64,000 bases of DNA from Reyranella aquatilis (GTDB lineage Bacteria > Pseudomonadota > Alphaproteobacteria > Reyranellales > Reyranellaceae), in assembly GCF_020880995.1 (NCBI RefSeq), contig NZ_JAJISD010000002.1:429153-493152 (forward strand), written 5' to 3'. Position numbers and translations under genes: made by a program. Of the stretch, positions 34,126 to 42,951 are shown piece by piece; positions within the stretch are counted from its first letter, which is position 1, and each line of letters starts with the position of its first letter. A model generated the notes under the pieces. The model saw only the letters and a program-made list of their open reading frames with translations, had not been told where the DNA came from and searched no databases.

Positions 34126-34453
34126 GGTTGCCCTCTCCCCGTGATCGTCCGGGCCTCACAGGAACATTCAGGCTACGCGCAAACAATGTGCCGATGCGCA
34201 TATCTCGGGGGAGTTGGTGCGGGCTCATGCCCGCCGTCACAGCCGATACAGGTCCAGAGGCTGCGACTGGATCCCAGCCTTCCACCATGAACATGCGTCT
34301 CGCCCCGCTCTTGGAAGGAAATCCTTCTGCCAACAGGCGCCGGGGTGAATGGATATGTTATTGCGAGTTAATCGCATATATGGAATTTAATGCTGCACTG
34401 CACTATATCCCTCCCTCCCGGCGTCGGGCCGGCCGTTGCGTAGGAGTATCCGC
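34126..34453. promoter_or_regulatory. Intergenic region carrying the fpr promoter; two small palindromes
   Basis: This 328-base divergent gap has no convincing reading frame. It is noticeably AT-richer than its surroundings at 34350-34410, where the ferredoxin-NADP reductase promoter should lie. Two palindromes are visible: GAAGGA-AA-TCCTTC at 34314-34327, and TGCGA-GTTAA-TCGCA at 34363-34377, about 75 bases before the reductase start. Either could be an operator (iron, redox or sulfur control is plausible for fpr), but neither matches a box I can name. Confidence 0.4.
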
Positions 34454-35224
34454 GTGAGCGCGTTGAGGAACGAAACCGTATTGTCGGTGCATCACTGGAC
34501 CGACGAGTTGTTCAGCTTCAGGACCACCCGCGACAAGGGTTTCCGCTTCGCCAGCGGCCAGTTCACCATGATCGGCCTCAAGGTCGAGGGGAAGCCGCTG
34601 CTGCGGGCCTACTCCATCGCCAGCGCGCATTACGTCGACGAGCTGGAATTCTTCTCCATCAAGGTCCCCGACGGGAAGCTCACCTCGCGCCTCAAGGACC
34701 TGGCGCCGGGCGATCCCGTGCTGGTCGGCGCCAAGGCCACCGGCACGCTGCTGCTCGACAGCCTCACCCCCGGCCGCAACCTCTACCTGCTGGGCACCGG
34801 GACCGGCCTTGCGCCATTCCTGTCGATCGTGCGCGATCCGGAAGTCTACGAGCGCTACGAGAAGGTCGTCCTGGTCCATGGCTGTCGCCACGTGCGCGAC
34901 CTCGCCTATCGTTCGGCCCTGGCCGACGAACTGCCGGCCGACGAGATCCTCGGCGACATGGTCCGCGACAAGCTCGTCTACTATCCGACCGTGACCCGCG
35001 AGCCCTTCAAGTATCGCGGCCGCATCTCGCACCTGATCGAGAACGGCACCCTGGCGAACGACGTCGGCCTGCCGCCGATGGCGCGCGAGACCGACCGCTT
35101 CATGCTCTGCGGGTCCGTCCAGATGCTGGCCGATACCCGCGCCCTGCTTGAAGGCATGGGCCTTACCGAGGGCAGCACCACGACTCCCGGTGAATTCGTC
35201 GTCGAAAAGGCCTTCGTCGAGTAA
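34454..35224 (+). CDS. fpr: Ferredoxin--NADP(+) reductase
   Basis: This 256-residue flavoprotein moves electrons between NADPH and ferredoxin or flavodoxin. It has the FAD motif Arg-Ala-Tyr-Ser-Ile-Ala-Ser, the NADP-binding GTGTGLAPFLSI, Val-His-Gly-Cys-Arg, a Cys-Gly-Ser motif near the end and the C-terminal Val-Glu-Lys-Ala-Phe-Val-Glu of the bacterial subclass. It starts at GTG 34454 with TAGGAG at 34441-34446. It may support the oxygenases in the window, or oxidative-stress and Fe-S metabolism in general. Confidence 0.92.
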   Translation: MSALRNETVLSVHHWTDELFSFRTTRDKGFRFASGQFTMIGLKVEGKPLLRAYSIASAHYVDELEFFSIKVPDGKLTSRLKDLAPGDPVLVGAKATGTLLLDSLTPGRNLYLLGTGTGLAPFLSIVRDPEVYERYEKVVLVHGCRHVRDLAYRSALADELPADEILGDMVRDKLVYYPTVTREPFKYRGRISHLIENGTLANDVGLPPMARETDRFMLCGSVQMLADTRALLEGMGLTEGSTTTPGEFVVEKAFVE

Positions 35225-35331
35225 GCGGTTCCGCTTCGCGAGCCACCTGCAAGTAGCGTGCGACGGTCGCCGGCGGCTAGGATGCCGGCGATCGGAAACG
35301 CATGCCGCCAGGCTCGGGAAGAGGAACAGAA

Positions 35332-36471
35332 GTGACACTACCGCTCGAGGGAGTTCGCGTTATCGAAGTGGGCCAGGCGCTGGCCGGACCGCTGGCCGGC
35401 GTGCTGCTGGCCGACATGGGCGCCGACGTGATCAAGATCGAGAAGCCCGACGGCGGCGACGATGCCCGCATCTGGGGCCCGCCGTTCGGCCCCGACGGCA
35501 AGACCTCGCTCTACTTCTACTCGCAGAACCGCAACAAGCGCTCGGTCGTGCTCGACCTCAAGCTCGCAGAGGACGTCGACAAGCTGCACAGGCTTTGCGA
35601 GACCGCCGACATCCTGATCCAGAACCTGCGCCCCGGCGTGGTCGACGAGGTCGGCATCGGGCCCGAGACGATGCTCGCGCGTCATCCGCGGCTCATCTAC
35701 TGCTCGATCTGGGCCTTCGGCTACCAGGGCCCGCTGCGCATGAAGCCCGCCTTCGATCCGCTGCTGCAGGCCTATGGCGGTATGATGAGCGTGACAGGCC
35801 GGCCGGAGGACCCGCCGACCTTCTGCGGCGCCTCGATCAACGACAAGGCGACCGGCATGTTCTGCACCATCGGCGCGCTGGCCGCGCTCAGGCTGCGCGA
35901 CAAGACCGGCAAGGGCTGCCTCGTCGATACGTCCCTGTTCGACTCGGCCGTCCACTGGGTCGAGGGCCAGGTGAACGGCTACCTCGCAAACGGCACCGTC
36001 TCCAAGCGGCACGGCACCGGCAGCCCGGTGATCGTGCCCTACCAGACCTTCGACACGGCCGACCATCCGATCTGCCTCGCGCCCGGCAACGACCGGCTGT
36101 GGGCGCGCTGCGCGAAGGTGCTGGGCCACGAGGAATGGGCCATCGATCCCAAATTCGCCAAGAGCTCGCAGCGTGTGGCCAACAAGGCCGAGCTGCTGCC
36201 GATGATCGCCGAGGCGCTGAAAGCCAGGCCGCGCGCCGAGTGGCTGGAAGCGATGGAAAAGGCGGGCGTGCCCTGCGCCGCCGTGAACGACATCGGCGAG
36301 CTGGCGCGCACCGAGCAGATGGAAGCCTCGCAGCTCATCCAGCAGCTGCCCGGCGGACCCAAGGTCGTGGGCCTGCCGATCGCCTTCGACCATGTGCGGC
36401 CGCATTCGGCGCGCTCGGCACCGACGCTCGGCGAACATACCGACGAAGTGCTGGGAAGCCTGCCCAAGTGA
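35332..36471 (+). CDS. CaiB/BaiF family III CoA-transferase
   Basis: This single-domain family III CoA-transferase has 379 residues. Marks are Met-Gly-Ala-Asp-Val-Ile-Lys-Ile-Glu near residue 27, Asn-Arg-Asn-Lys-Arg-Ser, and the catalytic Asp in Val-Asp-Thr-Ser-Leu-Phe-Asp-Ser-Ala. The C-terminal Leu-Gly-Glu-His-Thr-Asp-Glu-Val is also typical. It starts at GTG 35332 behind GAGGA; the ATG at 35302 would put that site inside the gene. Its stop overlaps the start of the hydantoinase A gene by four bases, so CoA activation and the HyuA/HyuB reaction probably serve one pathway. Confidence 0.88.
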   Translation: MTLPLEGVRVIEVGQALAGPLAGVLLADMGADVIKIEKPDGGDDARIWGPPFGPDGKTSLYFYSQNRNKRSVVLDLKLAEDVDKLHRLCETADILIQNLRPGVVDEVGIGPETMLARHPRLIYCSIWAFGYQGPLRMKPAFDPLLQAYGGMMSVTGRPEDPPTFCGASINDKATGMFCTIGALAALRLRDKTGKGCLVDTSLFDSAVHWVEGQVNGYLANGTVSKRHGTGSPVIVPYQTFDTADHPICLAPGNDRLWARCAKVLGHEEWAIDPKFAKSSQRVANKAELLPMIAEALKARPRAEWLEAMEKAGVPCAAVNDIGELARTEQMEASQLIQQLPGGPKVVGLPIAFDHVRPHSARSAPTLGEHTDEVLGSLPK

Positions 36472-38561
36472 CGGCCCCCGCCCCTTCCGCCGCCCTTCTC
36501 GCCCCCTGGCGCATCGGCGTCGACGTGGGCGGGACATTCACCGACATGGTGCTGCGCGACGCCGCCGGCGCGGTGCGGATCTTCAAGTCGCCGTCGGTGC
36601 CGGCCGATCCCAGCGAGGGCGTACTGGGCGTGCTGCGCCTTGCCGCCCAGCAGCTCGACATCACGTTGACGGCGCTGCTGCGCGACTGCGCCCTGTTCGT
36701 GCACGGCTCGACCGTGGCGACCAACACGATCCTGGAGAAGAAGGGCGCCACGGTCGGGATGCTCACGACCGAGGGATTCCGCGATTCGCTGGAGATCCGC
36801 CGCGGCATCCGCGAAAACCAGTGGGATCACCGCTCCCCCTTCCCGCAGGTGCTGGTGCCGCGCTACCTGCGCCTGCCGGTGCGCGGCCGTATCGGCGCCG
36901 ACGGTGCGGAGCTGGCGCCCGTGCATGTCGAGGACGTCGACGCCGCGGCGAAGATATTCGCCGAAGAAGGCGTCGAATCGGTCGCTGTCTGCCTGTTCAA
37001 TTCCTTCCTCGACGGTGCCCACGAGCGCGCCGTGGGCGGCCAGCTCGCCAAAAGCTGGAACGGCAAATGGGTCTCGCTGTCGAGCGAGGTCATGCCGACC
37101 ATGGGCGAATATGAGCGCGGCTCCACCGCCGTCGTGAATGCCTATGTCGCGCCGAAAGTATCGAGCTACCTGCGTGCCCTCGACGAGCAGCTGCGCCAGT
37201 TCGGCCTGCCGCGCTCGCTGCTGCTGCTGCAGAGCAACGGCGGAGCAGTCTCGGTCGACCAGGTGGCGGCGCGTCCAGTGATGCTCGTCCTGTCGGGCCC
37301 GGCGGCAGGCGTCGGTGCGCTCAAGGGCTGCGCGGCGCCGGGCGAGAAGGCCAACCTGATCTCGATGGAGATTGGCGGCACGAGCTGCGACGTGATGGTG
37401 ATGGCGAAGGGCGACGTGCCCGTCACCGATGAACTCACGATCGACGGCTATCATCTCACGACGCCCTCGGTGGAAATCCATACCGTCGGCGCGGGCGGCG
37501 GCACGATCGCCTGGGTCGACGATGCCGGTCTCCTTCATGCCGGTCCGCAGGGTGCCGGCGCCCGGCCCGGTCCCGCGGCTTACGGGTTGGGCGGCGAGAA
37601 CCCGACCGTCACCGATGCGCAGCTCGTACTGGGACGCCTGCGTCCCGGTCCCCTGGCCGGCGGTGCCGTCACGCTCGACGCGGACCTGGCGCGCAAGGCC
37701 ATCGAGACCAAGCTCGCCAAACCGCTCGGCCTCTCGGTCGAGGAGGCCGCGGCCGGCGTCATCCGCCTGCTGGAGCAGAACCTGCTGCACGCCGTCGAGC
37801 GGCTGAGCATCGAGCGCGGCCACAATCCCGCGACCTTCACCCTCGTCGCCGCGGGCGGTGCCGGACCGATGCACGGCGTCGCGGTCGCGCGCGCGCTGGG
37901 CAGCCGCCGCGCCCTGCTGCCGCGCGCCGCCGGTGCCTTCTGTGCCATGGGCATGCTGCAGTCCGACGTGCGGCAGGATTACCTGCAGGTCTTCCTCGCC
38001 GATCTCGACAAGGTCGAGAGCGCAGCGCTCGATGCGGGCTTCACCCAGATCGAAGCCCGCGCGCGCGAGGCACTGGCCGGCGACGGCTTCGGTCCCAACG
38101 AGGTCGTGATCGAGCGACTGCTCGACCTTCGCTACGACGGCCAGCAATGGCCGGTGCGCGTGACGCTCGCGGCCTCGGGCTTCGACGCCGCCGCCGCGCG
38201 CCACGCTTTCGAGACAGAGCATCAGCGCCTGTTCGGCCATATCCAGCCCGGCGGCCGCATCGACATCACCGCGCTGCGAGTCGTCGGCCGCGGCCGGCTC
38301 GACTGGACACCGCCCGCCGCCCGCTCGCCCCAGACCGACGCGCCCAAGCCGCGCGAGACACGCAAGGTCTGGATCGATCCCGTGACCGGCTGGCGTGACG
38401 TGCCGATCTACGATGGCGCCGACCTGCGTCCGGGCTGCCGCCTCAACGGCCCGCTGCTGGTCGAGGAGCGCACGACGACCGCCTTCGTCGGCCCCAACGA
38501 CCGCCTCGAAGTCGACGAACGCGACGATTTCCTCGTGCATGTCGGCGCCAGTGCTTCGTAG
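36468..38561 (+). CDS. Hydantoinase A/5-oxoprolinase family subunit
   Basis: This 697-residue HyuA-type subunit has the ATP-binding actin-like motif Gly-Val-Asp-Val-Gly-Gly-Thr-Phe-Thr-Asp near residue 17, His-Gly-Ser-Thr-Val-Ala-Thr-Asn, and Gly-Gly-Thr-Ser-Cys-Asp-Val. A Gly-Gly-Ala-Gly-Pro-Met-His segment lies in the second half. With HyuB (38706) it should drive ATP-dependent hydrolysis or carboxylation of an amide, lactam or ketone. The GTG start overlaps the CoA-transferase stop. A palindromic element separates it from its hyuB partner. Confidence 0.9.
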   Translation: MTAPAPSAALLAPWRIGVDVGGTFTDMVLRDAAGAVRIFKSPSVPADPSEGVLGVLRLAAQQLDITLTALLRDCALFVHGSTVATNTILEKKGATVGMLTTEGFRDSLEIRRGIRENQWDHRSPFPQVLVPRYLRLPVRGRIGADGAELAPVHVEDVDAAAKIFAEEGVESVAVCLFNSFLDGAHERAVGGQLAKSWNGKWVSLSSEVMPTMGEYERGSTAVVNAYVAPKVSSYLRALDEQLRQFGLPRSLLLLQSNGGAVSVDQVAARPVMLVLSGPAAGVGALKGCAAPGEKANLISMEIGGTSCDVMVMAKGDVPVTDELTIDGYHLTTPSVEIHTVGAGGGTIAWVDDAGLLHAGPQGAGARPGPAAYGLGGENPTVTDAQLVLGRLRPGPLAGGAVTLDADLARKAIETKLAKPLGLSVEEAAAGVIRLLEQNLLHAVERLSIERGHNPATFTLVAAGGAGPMHGVAVARALGSRRALLPRAAGAFCAMGMLQSDVRQDYLQVFLADLDKVESAALDAGFTQIEARAREALAGDGFGPNEVVIERLLDLRYDGQQWPVRVTLAASGFDAAAARHAFETEHQRLFGHIQPGGRIDITALRVVGRGRLDWTPPAARSPQTDAPKPRETRKVWIDPVTGWRDVPIYDGADLRPGCRLNGPLLVEERTTTAFVGPNDRLEVDERDDFLVHVGASAS

Positions 38562-38576
38562 CTCGCACCCACACCA

Positions 38577-38686
38577 CCTCATCCTGAGGAGCGCGCCGCA
38601 GGCGTGCGTCTCGAAGGATGGGCAACAGACAACGTGCTCGTGCCGACCCTTCGAGACGGCCGCTGCGCGGCCTCCTCAGGGTGAGG
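38577..38686. repeat. Palindromic REP-like element between hydantoinase A and B genes
   Basis: This 110-base inverted repeat opens with CCTCATCCTGAGGAG (38577) and closes with CTCCTCAGGGTGAGG (ending 38686). The inner boundaries read CGTCTCGAAGGAT and CCCTTCGAGACGG. Each arm also holds a GC hairpin (GGCCGC/GCGGCC in the right arm), and the stems differ but stay paired, a sign of selection for structure. The CCTCAYCCTGAGGAG and TCTCGAAGG cores are of the kind dispersed in alphaproteobacterial genomes. Here it lies inside an operon and could tune the hyuA/hyuB ratio. Confidence 0.8.
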
Positions 38687-38705
38687 CAAATTGGAGGATC
38701 AGCCG

Positions 38706-40445
38706 ATGAACCTCGATCCCGTCACCCTCGCGCTGGTCCAGAACCGGCTCGACCATATCTCGCACCAGATGGGCTGGGTGATGACGCGCACTGCGCGCTC
38801 GCCGATCTTCAGCCAGAGCCACGACTTCTCCTGCTTCATCGCCGACGCGCGCGGCACCTTGATCAGCCAGGCCGACGGCATCCCGATCCACACCGGGGGC
38901 GGAGGCTTCGCCGTGCGCGCCATCCTGCGCGACTTCAACGACGCCATCGCGCCGGAGGATGTGTTCCTGCTGAACGATCCCTATACGGCGGGCGGCAACC
39001 ATCTGCCCGACTGGGTGATCACGCGGCCGGTGTTCGTGGGTGGCAAGCTCGTGGCCTTCGCCTGCAACCGCGCCCACCAGGCCGATATCGGCGGCGGCGC
39101 GGCCGGCACCTACAATTCGGCGGCGACCGAGATCTTCCACGAGGGCATCCGCCTGCCCGTGCTGAAGCTGATCGAAGCGGGCAAGGTGCGCAACGACCTG
39201 TGGCGCCTGCTGATGCTGAACACCCGCCTGCCCGACGCGCTCGACGGCGACCTGCGTGCCATGATCGGCTCGACGCGCATCGGCGCCGAGCGCATCGCGC
39301 TGCTGGTGGAGGAGCTGGGCGTCGATCAGGCCGACGAATTCTTCGAGGGCGTGCTCGACCATGCCGACCGCCGCTTTCAGACCTGCATCGATCGCCTCGC
39401 GGAGGGCGTCTGGAAAGGCGAGGAACCGGTCGACAACGACTGCTTCGAGCCGATCGACGCGAAGATCGCCGTCGCCATCACGGTGAAGGACCGCAGGCTG
39501 GTCGTCGATTTCGCCGGCACCTCGCCGCAGGTGCGCGGCTTCAAGAACAGTTCGATCGCCAATTCGACCTCGGCTGTGTTCATGTCGCTCGCCTCCTTCT
39601 TCGAGCCCGATCTGCCGAAGAACGAGGGCGCCTTCCGCAGCGTCGAGATCCGCCTGCCCGAGGGCACGCTGGTGAACGCGCGCATGCCCGCGCCGATGAC
39701 CATGAACACGGTGTTCGTGGCGCACGAGATCATCCATGCGATGTGGAAGGCGCTGGCACAGGCGCTGCCCGAGCGCGCCTCGGCCGGCTGGTCGAAGGCG
39801 GTGCACGCCGTCACGGCCGGCCTGCGTGACGACAAGCACGGAGGGGGCGGCCGCTACGTCATGTATCAGTGGGCCGGCGCGCCGGCGGGCGGTGGCGTCG
39901 AGGGCCGCGACGGTTTCCATCTGATCGGCCATCTCATCACGCTGGGCGGCCTCACCCTCCCCAACCTCGAAACCTACGAGCAGCTCTATCCCGTGCGCTT
40001 CCGCCGCCAGGAACTGCGGCGCGACACCGCGGGCCCCGGCCGGTTCCGCGGCGGCGCCGGCTGCGACTACGAGGTCGAGATGTTCACCCCGGCCGACTAC
40101 GCCTTCCGCGGCGAAGGCGCGGGCGCTCCGTCGAGCTTCGGCGTCGAAGGCGGCCGGGCGGGCGCGGGTGGCGAAGTGATCCTCACCCTGGCCGACGGCC
40201 GGCGGGTCCAGGCGCCCAAGTACGGCGTGGAGCGCCATGGGGTGGCGACCTACCGCGCTTTATCCCCAGGCGGCGGCGGCTTCGGCGATCCGAAGACACG
40301 CGACCCCCAGCGCGTACTGCGCGACGTGCGCGATGGAATCGTCAGCGCCGACTCGGCAGCCACGGATTACGGCGTCGCGATCGCCGCCGATGGGCGCAGC
40401 ATCGACGCGGCGCGCACCGCCGAACTGCGCAAGACCCTGCCTTAG
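38706..40445 (+). CDS. Hydantoinase B/5-oxoprolinase family subunit
   Basis: This HyuB-type subunit of 579 residues is the partner of the preceding HyuA. It has the N-terminal Asp-Pro-Val-Thr-Leu-Ala and Asn-Asp-Pro-Tyr-Thr-Ala-Gly-Gly-Asn-His at about residues 99-108. Ala-His-Gln-Ala-Asp-Ile-Gly-Gly follows, and the C-terminal GGGGFGDPKTR closes the core. Start ATG 38706 is set by GGAGG at 38693-38697, just after the palindromic element. Compared with the orphan HyuB at 2281 it is slightly longer and clearly divergent, so the two are not recent duplicates. Confidence 0.89.
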   Translation: MNLDPVTLALVQNRLDHISHQMGWVMTRTARSPIFSQSHDFSCFIADARGTLISQADGIPIHTGGGGFAVRAILRDFNDAIAPEDVFLLNDPYTAGGNHLPDWVITRPVFVGGKLVAFACNRAHQADIGGGAAGTYNSAATEIFHEGIRLPVLKLIEAGKVRNDLWRLLMLNTRLPDALDGDLRAMIGSTRIGAERIALLVEELGVDQADEFFEGVLDHADRRFQTCIDRLAEGVWKGEEPVDNDCFEPIDAKIAVAITVKDRRLVVDFAGTSPQVRGFKNSSIANSTSAVFMSLASFFEPDLPKNEGAFRSVEIRLPEGTLVNARMPAPMTMNTVFVAHEIIHAMWKALAQALPERASAGWSKAVHAVTAGLRDDKHGGGGRYVMYQWAGAPAGGGVEGRDGFHLIGHLITLGGLTLPNLETYEQLYPVRFRRQELRRDTAGPGRFRGGAGCDYEVEMFTPADYAFRGEGAGAPSSFGVEGGRAGAGGEVILTLADGRRVQAPKYGVERHGVATYRALSPGGGGFGDPKTRDPQRVLRDVRDGIVSADSAATDYGVAIAADGRSIDAARTAELRKTLP

Positions 40446-40462
40446 AACGGCCATCTGCCGTT
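40446..40462 (+). terminator. Short hairpin after hydantoinase B
   Basis: AACGGC and GCCGTT pair around CATCT immediately after the stop codon of the hydantoinase B gene. There is no T-run, so it is at best a weak or factor-assisted terminator or an mRNA end protector. Confidence 0.35.
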
Positions 40463-40559
40463 CGGCTGGCGGTGCGACAGCGCGCCCGCGCCTTGCCGCG
40501 ATGCGAAGCCGCGCTCTAGTTTCTGCCCCACAATGAATGAACCTAGGGAAGGTCATCAC

Positions 40560-41522
40560 ATGATCCATCGCCGTACGTTCATGGCCGGCACCGCTGCCGC
40601 CCTCACCCTGCCCTCGATCGCCTTTGGGCAAGGCGGGCAGATCCGTCTCGTCGTGCCGTATGGTCCCGGCGGATCGACCGACACGGCCGGCCGCGTGCTG
40701 GCGGAGCGCATGTCGGCCGATACCGGCAAGAACATCGTCGTCGAGAACCGTCCGGGCGGCGGCACGATGGTCGGCATGGTGAACGTCGCCAAGAGCAAGC
40801 CCGACGGCACCAGCCTCATGGTGCTCACCACGACCGCGGCCCTGCAGCCCGCCTTCGACATCCCGATGCCGATCGACCCGCAGAAGGATCTCGCGATGGT
40901 GGCGCAGCTCGCCGACATCCCCTGCGTGCTCGCGGTCAATGCCAACAACCCGGCCAAGACCTTCGCGGAGTTCATCGAATGGGTGAAGGCCCAGCCCGGC
41001 CCCGTGCACTACTCGACGTCGAGTTCGGGCGGCCTGCCGCATCTTTGGGGCGAGGTGATCGCAACGCGCACAAACGGCAAGCTGCAGCATATCCCATACA
41101 AGGCGGCGGCTGAGGCGCTGCGCGACGCGGTCGCCGGCCACGTGCCGGCTTTCGTCGACGTGACCACCCCGGTCGATGCGCAGATCCGCGCCGGCACCAT
41201 GCGCGGCCTGATCTGCGGCGCGAAGAGCCGTGTCGCCAACATCCCCACCGTGCCGGTAGCCAGCGAACTCGGCGCACCCGAACTCGAGGCCGCGGTCTAC
41301 TTCGGCGTTGCGACCACGGCCGGCACGCCGCGCGAGACGATTCTGGAGCTGAACGCCGCGGTGAATGCGGCGCTGAAGGCCGAAGCGGTTCGTGAAAGGC
41401 TGATGTCGCTCGGCTTCATCCCCACCGGCGGCACGCCGGAAGCCTACGCCAAGCGCCTGGCGGACGAGACTGTGCGCTGGCGCAAGGTGATCAAGGATGC
41501 GAAGATTCCCGCTCCGACCTGA
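40560..41522 (+). CDS. Bug-family (tripartite tricarboxylate transporter) solute receptor
   Basis: This 320-residue periplasmic receptor has a Tat-like signal peptide (His-Arg-Arg-Thr-Phe-Met, hydrophobic core, cleavage near residue 23). Bug features are Ile-Arg-Leu-Val-Val-Pro-Tyr-Gly-Pro-Gly-Gly at the mature N-terminus, Glu-Asn-Arg-Pro-Gly-Gly-Gly and a later His-Tyr-Ser-Thr-Ser-Ser-Ser-Gly loop. It follows the CoA-transferase/hydantoinase genes and may bring in their substrate, a carboxylate or cyclic amide. No TctA/TctB membrane genes are nearby. Confidence 0.86.
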   Translation: MIHRRTFMAGTAAALTLPSIAFGQGGQIRLVVPYGPGGSTDTAGRVLAERMSADTGKNIVVENRPGGGTMVGMVNVAKSKPDGTSLMVLTTTAALQPAFDIPMPIDPQKDLAMVAQLADIPCVLAVNANNPAKTFAEFIEWVKAQPGPVHYSTSSSGGLPHLWGEVIATRTNGKLQHIPYKAAAEALRDAVAGHVPAFVDVTTPVDAQIRAGTMRGLICGAKSRVANIPTVPVASELGAPELEAAVYFGVATTAGTPRETILELNAAVNAALKAEAVRERLMSLGFIPTGGTPEAYAKRLADETVRWRKVIKDAKIPAPT

Positions 41523-41525
41523 GGC

Positions 41526-42245
41526 TTAGAACGAACCGGTGAACTCGAATTCGATCGAGTTCCTGACATTGTCGATCTTCCACGAGCTGAGGCGGCGCAG
41601 GAAGCTCTGCCCCAGCAGGGCCTTGCTGCGCGGCGGGCTGACCGACGCCATCACGTTCTCCATCGTGCGCTCGCCGATCTTGATCGAGCGCAGGCGCACG
41701 ATGCGCTGCTGGAGGCCGCTGCCATCCGCGAGGGTGAAGCGCCTCTGGCCAAGCGAGTCGGCTTCCGTGAGCGTGCCGTTGCGCATCATCTCCTCCGCCA
41801 GCTCTTCCGGGATCTGGACGTTGGAAGCACCCGAATCGACGATAAAATAGGCGGTCGAGGTGCCGTTGATCGTGGCCGGCAGGACGAACACGCCGCCCAT
41901 CCTCTGGAACCGTTCGGTCGCTCGCGCCAACGCCGCGTCCTGGAGAGCCTTGGCGCTGGGCTTGCCTCCCGACGGATCGCCGCCGCAGGGTGTCCAACCC
42001 GCCGGACCGCCCTCGACGGGGCCGTAGCAATAGTTCGCCGCCGACAGGAGCTTCGAGTAGGTGTCGCGCTGCTCGCACGCGCCAATCGCCTCCAGAGCGG
42101 GTGTCGCCGCGTTCCGGCAGAGGGCATTGCTGGCCTTCCATTGAGCGATGAACTGCCCCGCCTCACCGACCGGCTGAGCGTGCGAAGCCGCGGCGAAGAG
42201 GAGCAGCGACGTGACCAGCGATACTGGGAAGAGAGTCTGCATCAT
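41526..42245 (-). CDS. Exported retropepsin-like aspartic protease
   Basis: This 239-residue protein has a signal peptide (about residues 1-23, cleavage Ser-His-Ala). Its single retropepsin domain carries the active-site motif VDSGASNVQIP near residue 137 and a C-terminal Ala-Leu-Leu-Gly-Gln-Ser-Phe-Leu, as in clan AA bacterial proteases (TIGR02281-like). It must dimerise to make a full active site. The N-terminal half has paired Cys residues and no known domain. It is convergent with the Bug receptor gene, the two stops being three bases apart. Confidence 0.82.
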   Translation of the reverse strand: MMQTLFPVSLVTSLLLFAAASHAQPVGEAGQFIAQWKASNALCRNAATPALEAIGACEQRDTYSKLLSAANYCYGPVEGGPAGWTPCGGDPSGGKPSAKALQDAALARATERFQRMGGVFVLPATINGTSTAYFIVDSGASNVQIPEELAEEMMRNGTLTEADSLGQRRFTLADGSGLQQRIVRLRSIKIGERTMENVMASVSPPRSKALLGQSFLRRLSSWKIDNVRNSIEFEFTGSF

Positions 42246-42504
42246 CGCATCGATTCCGAATCAATCCCCCAGCGGTTGGACACCCGCGCGCGCAACCTGT
42301 ACGAAGTCTACACCATCGCCCACCAAATGGTCGGCCTGCGATGGCTGAGAGATGTGTGTGCTCCCGCCCGTATACCCGAGGCGCCCGCATCTGGACCGGC
42401 GGAACTCACCGGTCTCGTTCAAGAGCTCCCTCGTTCTGTCGATCGCTGGCTGCGCAATCCTGCGCGCGCCGAGCTGACGGGGCACGGCCCCGGAAGGATC
42501 TTCC

Positions 42505-42867
42505 ATGACGATGCCGAAGAATGTCAGCACCCTGATCTGGAGCGCCATTGGCGGCGCCGTCCTCTGTATGGCCATCGGATTCACCTGGGGCGGATGGGTG
42601 ACCGGAGGAACGGCGCGCAAGGAATCGGCGTCTGCGGTACGCGATGCCGTGGTGGTCGCACTCGCGCCGATCTGCGTCGACCGTTTCAAGCGCCAGGACG
42701 ATGCTGCAGGCAAGATCGCCGAACTCGGCAAGGCGAGCACCTGGGAGCGTGGGACGGTCGTAGCGAAGAGCGGCTTCGCCACGATGCCCGGTTCCAAGGA
42801 AGCCGATAACGACGTGGCCCGCGCCTGTGCCGAGATGCTGGCAAGCCCGCCTACTCCCAAGACCTGA
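42505..42867 (+). CDS. Small single-pass membrane protein of unknown function
   Basis: This 120-residue protein has one transmembrane segment (about residues 10-34) with several Gly residues. A soluble part follows with Ser-Ala-Val-Arg-Asp-Ala-Val-Val-Val-Ala-Leu-Ala-Pro-Ile-Cys-Val-Asp and a second conserved-looking Cys near residue 110. Proteins of this look are common and uncharacterised in alphaproteobacteria. It has a weak ribosome site (GGAAGG at 42492) and no clear operon partner. The 259 bases before it hold no gene I can support. Confidence 0.6.
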   Translation: MTMPKNVSTLIWSAIGGAVLCMAIGFTWGGWVTGGTARKESASAVRDAVVVALAPICVDRFKRQDDAAGKIAELGKASTWERGTVVAKSGFATMPGSKEADNDVARACAEMLASPPTPKT

Positions 42868-42951
42868 CCCGAAGGCTCGGGCCTGACGGGCTCATCCAGC
42901 CCGGTACAGCCGCGGCGGAGCGGGATGGAAATACTCCATCCCGTGAGACAA

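Noticed and set aside
42246..42504. Possible small gene or RNA in the gap before the small membrane protein
   Set aside because: No start with a ribosome site and no conserved-looking peptide; no clear RNA fold beyond GC-rich background.
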